This document shows positions 34,447 to 43,141 of a stretch of DNA of 47,409 bases, piece by piece. The stretch is from Acidobacteriota bacterium (GTDB taxonomy: Bacteria; Acidobacteriota; Blastocatellia; RBC074). A program made the translations under genes and the position numbers. A model generated the notes under the pieces. It made no database searches and was not told where the DNA came from. It worked only from the letters and a program-made list of their open reading frames with translations. The stretch spans positions 1-47,409 of the forward strand of contig JAEUQO010000044.1 of NCBI GenBank assembly GCA_016789605.1, in the 5' to 3' direction. Positions within the stretch are counted from its first letter, which is position 1. Each line of letters begins with the position of its first letter.

Positions 34447-34780
34447 TGTGGTCCTCCGGTTGAAGTGAAGTGATTGGACATCGTGTCCGTGCTGTTTGTG
34501 TGAACCAAACACCGTGCGCAGAAATTCTGGCGCTGTGTTTGCCCAACACCAGCCGGACGTGCGGATCGCGTACAACGTATGAAACCGGAATAAGTCGGCC
34601 TGTATAAGTTAAGCCGTCAGTCTGAGATCAATTCGTGACGATCGTTGTTGCTTGTGTGCTTACCAGATAGAAGACGGCTCTGTCGTTACTGTATGTGCGC
34701 GCGGCATGCTATACGATTTTGAAAGCGCCGTCGCCTGTTGTCAGACCACGGCATGATTGACGTACCAGCTTGGTTTTCGG
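34447..34780. other. Intergenic region upstream of the intradiol dioxygenase
   Basis: 334 bp between the VWFA gene stop and the dioxygenase start. It must hold the dioxygenase promoter. I see a short dyad (GTTTGTGTGAACCAAAC near 34495-34511) but no coding sequence, RNA gene or clear repeat. Confidence 0.5.
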
Positions 34781-36028
34781 TCAACGGGCATACGCGTAAT
34801 ACGAGCGTTTTCCCCAGACAGAATATTCGGGATGGTTTCGGATTTTAATTTCGACCTGACGCAACTTCCCATTTCGTTCGGTGTTGGTTGGATAATACGT
34901 CAGGATGTAGCGGCGCTCGATACCCGAAAAAATGCGGTCGTAAATGCCTGCGGCCTGCTGTGGCTCTTCCAGAAACTCTGCCCAACCGCCTGTCAGTCGC
35001 GCGATGTTGGCCAGCGCCAGTTGCTGTTCGCGCAAAACCTGTGCTCGACCGCGCAAATAAGAGTCAAAGCCCGGTGCGCGCCTGCCGCGCCAGCGCCTGT
35101 TGTCTTCTTGCGGGTGAAACAGCTTGTCAAAGAGCGTTTCAGCCCGCTCCACATCTTCTTCGGTCGAGGCGTCAGCAAACCGCAGCCCGGGAATGACGGA
35201 ATAGATTGTCGTACGCGTTTTGGCAGCCGCGAGAGAAATATCTTCGAGACTGTATTCCTTGAACTGCGCGCGCAACTGCGCAGGCAGCGGCACACCTGGC
35301 GGCGCGTTCGCCGCGTTGCGCAGCTTGCCCAGTTCATCGCCATCGGTTTGAAAGATGATGATCGGGCGTTCCTCGTTGGCGACCAGTTCTTTCAACGTCG
35401 CCAGCAAGGCGCTGTATTGTTCGCTGCGTCCTGGTCGGCCAGATTTCGCGTGTTTGCGCAGCGAGTTCAACCCGTCTTTGAGTTTGCCTTTGTCGGTTGT
35501 GAAATCCACCAACAGCGAAACGTCATCGGTCACAATGGCCATCCGGTCATTGCGTTTTAGTTTGTCTACCAACAGGCGCGCCGCCGCGACACTGCTTTCG
35601 ATAAACGGACGCAAGCTGCCGCTGTAATCCATGATCAGGACGATGGAACGCGGCACGGACGAACCGTCTCCCAAAAGCAAGCTGGCTGGTTGTTGGGGCT
35701 TGCCGTCTTCGGCAATCACGAAATCGTCCTTCTTCAATCCTGGCACGGGTTGCCGCTGTGCATCGAGCACCAGAATGTCAAACACCGCCAGCGCAGTTTC
35801 AACGCGCAACACATTGTCCTGCTCTGGCGCATCCGGGCGACGCTCGGTATCTACAACTTCCTGGCGTTGTTCGTCCCATTTCAGCTGTTTCAGGCTGGCG
35901 CCAAATTCCTGTCGGCGCGATTTTTCCTGCGCGCGAAACGATTGCCAACCAAACCCTGCAAGCACAATTACGCACAGCGGCCCCCACACAAGAAAACGAG
36001 GCAGACGATTCAGCGTACTTCCAATCAT
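34781..36028 (-). CDS. VWFA domain protein, acidobacterial type (TIGR03436-like)
   Basis: Protein of 415 residues with an N-terminal membrane segment (FLVWGPLCVIVLAGFGW). A beta-rich stretch (LAVFDILVLDAQRQPVPGLKKDDFVIAEDGKPQ) precedes the von Willebrand A domain: MIDAS motif DYSGS in IVLIMDYSGSLRPF, TDDVSLLVDFTTDK, and IIIFQTDGDE. The order matches the VWFA-related family that is expanded in Acidobacteria. It probably binds protein partners through a metal ion at the cell surface. The start is uncertain: 36028 or 36076, neither with a clear ribosome site. It follows the PQQ-propeller gene closely, an apparent operon. Confidence 0.87.
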   Translation of the reverse strand: MIGSTLNRLPRFLVWGPLCVIVLAGFGWQSFRAQEKSRRQEFGASLKQLKWDEQRQEVVDTERRPDAPEQDNVLRVETALAVFDILVLDAQRQPVPGLKKDDFVIAEDGKPQQPASLLLGDGSSVPRSIVLIMDYSGSLRPFIESSVAAARLLVDKLKRNDRMAIVTDDVSLLVDFTTDKGKLKDGLNSLRKHAKSGRPGRSEQYSALLATLKELVANEERPIIIFQTDGDELGKLRNAANAPPGVPLPAQLRAQFKEYSLEDISLAAAKTRTTIYSVIPGLRFADASTEEDVERAETLFDKLFHPQEDNRRWRGRRAPGFDSYLRGRAQVLREQQLALANIARLTGGWAEFLEEPQQAAGIYDRIFSGIERRYILTYYPTNTERNGKLRQVEIKIRNHPEYSVWGKRSYYAYAR

Positions 36029-36093
36029 GATCTTGCCGAACGGAGGGACGTACGTGACAGCGCGTGCGTCCCCCATTGTTATCAGGCCAGCTG

Positions 36094-37473
<1,380 letters not shown>

Positions 37474-37823
37474 CGGTATTTTCTCCTGATTTGTCGTCGC
37501 AAGCGGGAATGCCCCAGGCGCTTCCCGTTATTGACGTACTTTTTTCCACAGGTGATCGCCCTGTGCGCGGAAGTGTTTATTGGGATGTGCGGCGCTATGG
37601 CAGCAGAATTTATGGACGATGGCAAGCCGTCGCCAGTCACAGGATTCTCTGCCGTGGATTTTTGCGGGCGCTGCGGGTAAGGTGGCGCGGTTGTTTCGTC
37701 TCATAATTTTCAACAGAGATACGAATCGCGCGGTGAGCCGCGCTTTGGATTTGGACGGCGTGCGCGACTTGGCTGCGCGTCGTTAGTGTGCAAGCGGTTG
37801 GTCATACAGCAGAAAGGCGACGC
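37474..37823. other. Divergent promoter region between PQQ-propeller gene and deacetylase operon
   Basis: 350 bp between two divergent genes. It contains the ribosome sites of both (AGGAG for the minus gene, GAAAGG for the plus gene). I see no RNA gene, no repeat and no open frame with coding character. Confidence 0.5.
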
Positions 37824-38756
37824 ATGAAACGAAGGACATTTTTACAGACGAGCGCGGTTGCGTGGTTGGGCGGCTGGTTGGCGCGGCAATCGCCGGTCGC
37901 AGCCGGAGCTGGCATTCGGCTGATTACACGCGGCGACGATTTAGGGTGCGCGCGCAGTCTGAACCGCGCAATCAAGGAATGTTATGAACGCGGCATTCTG
38001 AAAAATTGCTCGGTATTGGCTGCGACGCCTTACGTCGAGGAAGCCGCCAAGTCGCTGGCCAAAATCAAAGGCATCTGTTTCGGCTTGCACTGTGATTTGA
38101 CGTCGGAATGGGACAACGTGCGCTGGCGTTCGGTTGCGCCGCGTGAACGGGTGGCTTCGTTGTTGGACAAGGACGGCTATTTGCACCAAACCAACGACGC
38201 CGTTTGGGCCAATGCCAAGGCGGAAGAAGCCTTGCTCGAATTGCAGGCGCAATTGGATCGCGCGCGACAATTGGGATTCGATATCCGCTATGCCGATTTG
38301 CATATGGGCACCGTGCAACGCGTGCCGGGATTGGCAGACAAATTCGGCGTCTGGTGTCGCGAGCAGCGGTTGATTGACACGCGCAGCATCGGCGCGCGGT
38401 TGCCGAACATGCCCAATTCCTGGAACAACCCGGGACGCAAACACGCGGGAGATTATGTGGCCAATTTGATTGCCGCTTTGCAAAGCGCTTCTGCCGGTGA
38501 ATATCTGATTGTGCATCATCCGGCATATGACGACGCCGAAACGCGCAAGTTGGGGCATCCGGGGTATCCGGGCGATTCGGTGGCGCACAATCTGAACTGG
38601 GAGCGGTTGGGATATGTCGATCCGCGCATCGTCAAATTTGTCAAAGAGCAGGGCATTACGCTGGTGCGCTATGACGAAACCGAAGCTGCACGGGAACAGA
38701 TGAAAGCGTTCCTGCCCGCCGCAAAAGGAAACGCTGCTAAAGAAAGGAAAGCATGA
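37824..38756 (+). CDS. ChbG/YdjC-family carbohydrate deacetylase with exported-type leader
   Basis: Protein of 310 residues in the YdjC/ChbG family, which removes N-acetyl groups from oligosaccharides. The metal-binding set is visible: Asp38-Asp39 in TRGDDLG, His89 in GLHCDLTS and His160 in YADLHMGTV, then LIVHHPAYDD. An RR leader (MKRRTFLQTSAVAWLGGWLARQSPVAAG) suggests export, whereas ChbG itself is cytoplasmic. The ATG at 37824 has GAAAGG upstream. Its stop overlaps the next start (ATGA at 38753-38756), a translationally coupled operon with the deoC remnant and an amidohydrolase. Sugar substrate unknown. Confidence 0.9.
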   Translation: MKRRTFLQTSAVAWLGGWLARQSPVAAGAGIRLITRGDDLGCARSLNRAIKECYERGILKNCSVLAATPYVEEAAKSLAKIKGICFGLHCDLTSEWDNVRWRSVAPRERVASLLDKDGYLHQTNDAVWANAKAEEALLELQAQLDRARQLGFDIRYADLHMGTVQRVPGLADKFGVWCREQRLIDTRSIGARLPNMPNSWNNPGRKHAGDYVANLIAALQSASAGEYLIVHHPAYDDAETRKLGHPGYPGDSVAHNLNWERLGYVDPRIVKFVKEQGITLVRYDETEAAREQMKAFLPAAKGNAAKERKA

Positions 38757-39069
38757 CGTTTACCAGTCAGACCATCACGCTGGCCGAATTTGCCAAAACT
38801 ATTGACCATTCATTGCTGCAACCGCAATTGACCGATGCGGACGTCAGCGCCGGGTGTTTGCTGGCTCAGCGCTATCACGCGGCGTCTGTTTGTGTGAAAC
38901 CCTATCACGTCAAACTGGCGGCTCTGGTGTTGCACGACCCTGAATTGATGCGGGCGTCACACGCATCGGCGCCACAGCGACCGCCGCGATGTGCGACGAT
39001 TTCGTCAAATGGCGCGCGGGAGAATTACAGCTTGAACGTGCTGAGGCTGCGCCAACAGGAGGTTACTAA
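38753..39069 (+). pseudogene. deoC: deoC-like aldolase remnant with internal deletion
   Basis: The first 63 codons read as the N-terminus of a deoxyribose-phosphate aldolase-like protein (TIDHSLLQPQLTDADV, ASVCVKPYHVKLAALVL). After about 38945 that frame turns to unrelated residues and stops at 39076. From about 38947 another frame reads DAGVTRIGATATAAMCDDF, the typical C-terminal end of the same family, and stops at 39067-39069. Full members have about 220-250 residues, so roughly 120-140 central codons, including the Schiff-base lysine region, are missing and the frame is shifted. The C-terminal frame's TAA overlaps the next gene's ATG (TAATG), which indicates that it was the original, coupled reading frame. 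Confidence 0.82.
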
Positions 39070-39905
39070 TGACTGAAAGCGATGCTGGTGTGATCATTGA
39101 TGCCTGGGCGCAACCCGCCACGCCTGATGCGGCGGCCAAATTGCCGGAAGTCGTGCGCTTGCTCAAACAATCCGGCACCGCCAGCGTGCTGGAAACAGGG
39201 CTGACTGCGGCGCAGATTGTGGAAAGCATGGACCGCGCGGGCATTCAGAAGCTGATGCTTTCGGCGTGGCACCGGCCTGGCCAATGGGTGTATCACAACG
39301 ATCTGGTGGCAGAAATGGTGCAGCAATATCCTGACCGCTTTGTCGGGGTGGCTGCTGTTAACCTGGAAAAGCCGGTTGAGGCTGTGCGCGAACTTGAGCG
39401 TGCGGTCAAAGAACTCGGTTTCAAAGCCTTGCGTGTGATTCCCTGGCTGTGGAACCGCCCGCCGAATGACAAGTTTTACTTTCCGCTTTATGTGAAATGT
39501 ATCGAGCTCGACATTCCGTTTTGCACACAAGTCGGTCACACCGGCCCCTTGATGCCGTCAGAACCCGGACGCCCGGTGCCCTATCTGGATGAAGTCGCGC
39601 TGGTTTTTCCGGAATTGAAAATCGTCGGTGGTCACATCGGCTATCCGTGGACGGATGAAATGATCGGGCTGGCCTGGAAGCACGAAAACGTCTTTATTGA
39701 TACGTCGGCGTATCTGCCACGGTATTACCCGCCGCAGTTGTTGCATTACCTGAAAACCTATGGGCAGGACAAGGTTTTGTTTGGCACGAACTTTCCGCAG
39801 TTGTCGTTGGAAAAATGCACCGCGCAGGTCAAGGAATTGAACTTGCCCCTCGACATACAAGCCAAGTTTCTGGCGGGAAATGCAAAGCGTATTTTCAAAC
39901 TGTAG
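39069..39905 (+). CDS. Amidohydrolase family protein (PF04909-type) lacking the HxH motif
   Basis: TIM-barrel protein of 278 residues without a signal peptide. Strands typical of the ACMSD-like branch are present (DRFVGVAAVNLEKPVEAVRELE, ALRVIPWLWNRPPND, IPFCTQVGHTGPL, LKIVGGHIGYPW, NVFIDTSAY, VLFGTNFPQ). Where active members have DxHxH on strand 1, this one has IDAWAQP, so two metal ligands are replaced, although His in VGHTG and GGHIG remain. Such variants are a known subgroup. The ATG overlaps the stop of the deoC remnant (TAATG), with AGGAGG upstream. A foldback follows at 39930-40008. Confidence 0.87.
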   Translation: MTESDAGVIIDAWAQPATPDAAAKLPEVVRLLKQSGTASVLETGLTAAQIVESMDRAGIQKLMLSAWHRPGQWVYHNDLVAEMVQQYPDRFVGVAAVNLEKPVEAVRELERAVKELGFKALRVIPWLWNRPPNDKFYFPLYVKCIELDIPFCTQVGHTGPLMPSEPGRPVPYLDEVALVFPELKIVGGHIGYPWTDEMIGLAWKHENVFIDTSAYLPRYYPPQLLHYLKTYGQDKVLFGTNFPQLSLEKCTAQVKELNLPLDIQAKFLAGNAKRIFKL

Positions 39906-39929
39906 CTGATTGTTGCGCTGACTGATTCA

Positions 39930-40008
39930 TCCACGAAAAGCGCCAAGGGCCACACAGAACAGGAGCGCGGTGTTGCCTGTCTGTTCGTTCCTGGCGCTTT
40001 TTCGTGGA
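39930..40008. terminator. 79-bp imperfect foldback between convergent genes
   Basis: Outer arms starting TCCACGAAAAGCGCCAAGG (39930) and ending GGCGCTTTTTCGTGGA (40008) pair with one or two bulges. Inner parts (ACAGAACAGG / CCTGTCTGTTC) pair as well. It lies 24 bp after the amidohydrolase stop and 13 bp before the cytochrome stop. A bidirectional terminator is likely; the TCCACGAA start also resembles intergenic repeats. Confidence 0.65.
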
Positions 40009-40021
40009 GCCATTTGTCGCG

Positions 40022-40825
40022 TTACAGCCCGCGTTTGGCCAATGCGTCTTTGACTTTGGTTGCTCTGGTAAAGACTTCATCGGCGCGTTGTCGCGACAAT
40101 TTCAGGTCAAACTCGTGCCAGCGCAATTTGGCATCTTTCAATCGCTCGTTCAGTGCCTTGATTTCGGCCTCTTCCGCTTTCAGCGACAGCCGACGTTTTT
40201 TCCCTTCACTGAGCAAAAACTGTGACCACTCGATGACTTCGTCTGCGCGCGTAAAAGCCGCGATTACGTCGGCAGCCTCATTGGGCACCAACGGATATTG
40301 CGAGGCGCGGTTTTGGTCATCCTGATGGCAACGTGCGCACAACGCGGCAGTTTGCGGCGGCCAGTAAATCACTGCTGTCGCCATGTGGTGGTGGCAAGTC
40401 GTGCAACTGGGGCCGACGCCAGAACCTTGCAGCTTCAAATTGTGCTCGCTTTTGACAAAGCCGTTGACGATTTCCTGGTGACAGGATTTGCAGGTTTCGG
40501 GTTGGTTTTCCGGATGCAACCGGCTTTGCGGGAAGTCAGGGCGCAAAACGCCGCGATGCGCTTGTTGCACATTGTAAGATTGCGGGTCGCCGCCATGACA
40601 TTTCTCACAGCCGACGGCCTTGCGCTGATGTTTTGAATCCAGCCATTCAAAAAAATGCGAACTGATACGCAATGGCTCCGTCAGATCGGCGTGGCACATG
40701 ACGCAACTGTTGTTGCGATAGGCGGCCAGCGATTGCGGCTGCGCCTTTTTTTGCAAGGGGGGCGCAGAAAACACGGCCATTCCCAGCACGCTACAAAGCA
40801 GCAATCCGAATTTCACTTTCGCCAT
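40022..40825 (-). CDS. Pentahaem c-type cytochrome, periplasmic
   Basis: Protein of 267 residues with a signal peptide (KFGLLLCSVLGMAVFSAP) and five CxxCH haem sites: CVMCH, CEKCH, CKSCH, CTTCH and CARCH, spread over about residues 40-170. Many further histidines (HHHMATAVIYW) can be distal ligands. The last 90 residues are helical and charged (LKAEEAEIKALNERLKDAKLRWHEFDLKLS), probably a coiled coil, as in NrfA/NrfH-like or cytochrome c554-like electron carriers. The ATG at 40825 is chosen because GGAGGG lies 8 nt before it; the ATG two codons upstream is too close. Electron transfer partner unknown. Confidence 0.9.
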   Translation of the reverse strand: MAKVKFGLLLCSVLGMAVFSAPPLQKKAQPQSLAAYRNNSCVMCHADLTEPLRISSHFFEWLDSKHQRKAVGCEKCHGGDPQSYNVQQAHRGVLRPDFPQSRLHPENQPETCKSCHQEIVNGFVKSEHNLKLQGSGVGPSCTTCHHHMATAVIYWPPQTAALCARCHQDDQNRASQYPLVPNEAADVIAAFTRADEVIEWSQFLLSEGKKRRLSLKAEEAEIKALNERLKDAKLRWHEFDLKLSRQRADEVFTRATKVKDALAKRGL

Positions 40826-41089
40826 AACCATACCCTCCTGGTTCTTGCCGAATCCTTAGGCGTCTTGCAGACACATCGAATTCAGTGAACTGCTTTGGTT
40901 TGCTGCAATGACAGTGCCAGCCGCAAATGGCCGTGCTGGCGTGGCTGGTGGCCAACCTTTGCGTAAAGTCCCTCAACGATTGCGCAAAATCTCTCAGCAC
41001 GCGCGCCAAAAGTGGCGGCTTTTATGCGGCTTTACCGGTTTTGCGCACGGAACAAAAGTTGCCGCAGCAAAAGGCAGAAAGGGGGCGTG

Positions 41090-41431
41090 ATGAAGAACCA
41101 CACGGCAGTTCAACGACGATTGTTGGCACGTTACGGCGAGATTCAAGATCGCTTGGCGCGCATTGAAGGTGACCGCCGTCATACGGGCAAGCCGCTCGAA
41201 CAGGATTTTGAAGAGCAGGCAATCGAGGTCCAAAACGATGAAGTGCTGGATGCACTGGACGGTTCGATTCGCCTGGAAATGGCACAAATCCAACGGACGT
41301 TGACCCGTTTGGAAGCGGGCACATACGGCCTGTGTGAAAGTTGCGGTCAGCCGATTGCGGGGAAACGCTTGCAAGCGTTGCCGCATGCAACTCGTTGCGT
41401 AAGCTGCGCGGAGGCTGCGCCGACACGATAA
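41090..41431 (+). CDS. DksA/TraR-type C4 zinc-finger protein
   Basis: Protein of 113 residues: a helical coiled-coil N-terminal part (QRRLLARYGEIQDRLARIEGD, QDFEEQAIEVQNDEVLDAL) and a C-terminal four-cysteine zinc finger (CESCGQPIAGKRLQALPHATRCVSC). Proteins of this fold enter the RNA polymerase secondary channel. The acidic coiled-coil tip of true DksA is not obvious, so it may be a TraR/YocK-like relative. A purine-rich AGAAAGGGGG lies just upstream of the ATG at 41090. It begins a run with a macro-domain gene (39 bp later) and a cytochrome c gene. Confidence 0.9.
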   Translation: MKNHTAVQRRLLARYGEIQDRLARIEGDRRHTGKPLEQDFEEQAIEVQNDEVLDALDGSIRLEMAQIQRTLTRLEAGTYGLCESCGQPIAGKRLQALPHATRCVSCAEAAPTR

Positions 41432-41470
41432 GGGGCACGATACGGTGAATGAAGCAAAGGAGGGATGACC

Positions 41471-41968
41471 ATGATTCGTGAAGTGAGTGGGGACATTTTG
41501 TTGAGCAATGCGCAAGCCATCGCGCACGGCATCGCGCCTAATGATCATTTCAATTCCGGGCTGGCGCTGAGTTTACGTGAACACTGGCCGGCGATGTATC
41601 AGGACTTTCGTCACTATTGCCACGTGTCACATCCGCAACCAGGCAGTCTGTGGCTGTGGGGCGGCGCAGACGGCAAACGCATCGTGAGCCTGTTTACGCA
41701 AGCGCCGCCGCAAAATCACAGCGGGCATCCGGGCCGGGCAAGCCTGCAATCGGTGAATCAAGCTCTGCGCGAATTGCGGCAATTGATTGAGAGAGAACAT
41801 CTGCGCAGCGTCGCATTGCCACGCCTGGCCACAGGTGTTGGCGGGTTGAACTGGGAAGACGTTTATCCGCTGGTGACAAAACATCTCGGCGACGTTTCCA
41901 TCCCCGTTTATGTTTACACTGCGTATCGCAAAGACGTGGCGGCTGAAGCGGCTGAAGCTCACGCATAA
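41471..41968 (+). CDS. Macro-domain protein (ADP-ribose-binding)
   Basis: Single-domain protein of 165 residues with the macro fold pattern: IREVSGDILLSNAQAIAHGIAPNDHFNSGLALSLREHWP, IVSLFTQAPPQ and SVALPRLATGVGGLNWEDVYPLV, where the GVGG loop would hold the ADP-ribose phosphates. The usual NAAN motif is replaced by SNAQAIAHG. It may hydrolyse or read ADP-ribosyl groups. AGGAGG stands at the right distance from the ATG at 41471, not from the one at 41465. No ADP-ribosyltransferase toxin gene lies adjacent, so it is not an evident DarG-like antitoxin. Confidence 0.87.
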   Translation: MIREVSGDILLSNAQAIAHGIAPNDHFNSGLALSLREHWPAMYQDFRHYCHVSHPQPGSLWLWGGADGKRIVSLFTQAPPQNHSGHPGRASLQSVNQALRELRQLIEREHLRSVALPRLATGVGGLNWEDVYPLVTKHLGDVSIPVYVYTAYRKDVAAEAAEAHA

Positions 41969-41993
41969 GGCTGGTCACGCAAAAAGGGACGCC

Positions 41994-42410
41994 ATGCAAA
42001 ACAGAAACAGACAGTGGCGCAGAGTTGGCCGTATGGTTGCGCTGGTGGGCGTGTTGGTGCTGGCGGTGTTGTTTCCGGCCCATCCAGCTTCGCTACAGGC
42101 AACGGGACAGAAAGAACAACTTGCCCAGGGCCGCAAACTTTTCATGCAATATTGCGCCAGTTGTCACGGGACGGATGGGCGTGGCAATGGCCCTGTCAGC
42201 CTTTCGTTGCGCGCCACGCCAACTGACCTGACGAAACTGACCTTGTCCAACGGCGAGTTTCCGGCTGAGCGGTTGCAGGCGGTGATTGCGGGGACTGATG
42301 CCCTGACTTCGCACGGCACACGGGAAATGCCGGTGTGGGGCGGCACCTTGCGAAAGACCGAGATTGCCAGCCTGGTGAAATATCTGGCTTCGATTCAACG
42401 ACTGATGTAA
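41994..42410 (+). CDS. Monohaem c-type cytochrome
   Basis: Protein of 138 residues with an N-terminal membrane segment or signal (VALVGVLVLAVLFPAHPAS), one haem site CASCH in KLFMQYCASCHGTDGRGNGP and a likely axial methionine in EMPVWGG. Class I cytochrome c size. AAAGGGA precedes the ATG at 41994, which lies 25 bp after the macro-domain stop, so it is the third gene of the zinc-finger/macro/cytochrome run. It may exchange electrons with the pentahaem protein encoded divergently nearby. Confidence 0.9.
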   Translation: MQNRNRQWRRVGRMVALVGVLVLAVLFPAHPASLQATGQKEQLAQGRKLFMQYCASCHGTDGRGNGPVSLSLRATPTDLTKLTLSNGEFPAERLQAVIAGTDALTSHGTREMPVWGGTLRKTEIASLVKYLASIQRLM

Positions 42411-42580
42411 GCGCACTCCTTGCTCCTGAGAACGCGTCTTGTTGTCTGGCGGATAAAGGGAATCTGTCAGGCAATGGGGCGCGTATTTTTTTGCCGAGCC
42501 TGAGCGAAGCAAGAAAACGCTGTGGTGCTCTCCATCGTAGTTGCCGCCATCGGGAGATAATGGTAAGTATGTCGCGCGTT

Positions 42581-42597
42581 TGAAGCCATCGGCTTCA
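42581..42597. repeat. Short hairpin upstream of the YkgJ-like gene
   Basis: TGAAGCC-ATC-GGCTTCA, a perfect 7-bp stem, 41 bp before the next start codon. Too short for a firm terminator call. Confidence 0.35.
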
Positions 42598-42638
42598 GGA
42601 ACACGTTACGACACCGACACATTCTCTTTCCCGGAACT

Positions 42639-43076
42639 ATGGCAAAAAAAGAACTCCCTGTCCTGCCGATTACGGCGGCAAAGACCCAGGCCAACGGCCA
42701 GACGAAAACACCCCGTTTGAAATACGATTGCGGAAAATGCCCAGCGTATTGCTGTTCGTATGACTGGATTTTGGTCAACAAACGCGACATCCAGCGACTC
42801 GCCAAACGCTTTTCGCTCAGCTTTGAACAAGCCGAAACGAAATTCACCAAGTTCGTCAAAGAATACGGACAGCGCGTCTTGCGGCATCGCAAAGATCACA
42901 TCTTCAAAAGCGTCTGCCAGTTTTTGGATCAGGAAAAACGAGGCTGCTCCATTTACGAACATCGGCCCAGCATCTGTCGCATTTTTCCCGAAGAAACTCG
43001 CTGTGGGTATTTCGATTTTCTGATGTGGGAGCGCGAGCACCAGGACGACAACGAGTTTATCCCGTTACAGCGATAA
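42639..43076 (+). CDS. YkgJ-family cysteine-cluster protein
   Basis: Protein of 145 residues with the zinc/iron-chelating cysteine cluster of the YkgJ family: CGKCPAYCC (about 31-39) and [25 protein letters not shown] (about 92-117), then ETRCGYFDF. No signal peptide; cytoplasmic. The biochemical role is unsettled (metal cluster protein, sometimes near flagellin methylation genes). The ribosome site before the ATG at 42639 is weak (CCGGAA). It stands alone, ending 65 bp from the convergent WecA-type gene. Confidence 0.9.
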   Translation: MAKKELPVLPITAAKTQANGQTKTPRLKYDCGKCPAYCCSYDWILVNKRDIQRLAKRFSLSFEQAETKFTKFVKEYGQRVLRHRKDHIFKSVCQFLDQEKRGCSIYEHRPSICRIFPEETRCGYFDFLMWEREHQDDNEFIPLQR

Positions 43077-43141
43077 CTGTTGCGCAGGCAATCGCAGGGC
43101 AATCAGGCGAGAGGAAATGGCAGGCGAAGTGTGGACAGCCG

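Noticed and set aside
34757..35560. Plus-strand open frame opposite the VWFA gene
   Set aside because: No domain or ribosome site, and it overlaps a clear VWFA coding region.
41471..41968. DarTG-type toxin-antitoxin module from the macro domain
   Set aside because: No DarT-like ADP-ribosyltransferase adjoins it; the neighbours are a DksA-like protein and a cytochrome.
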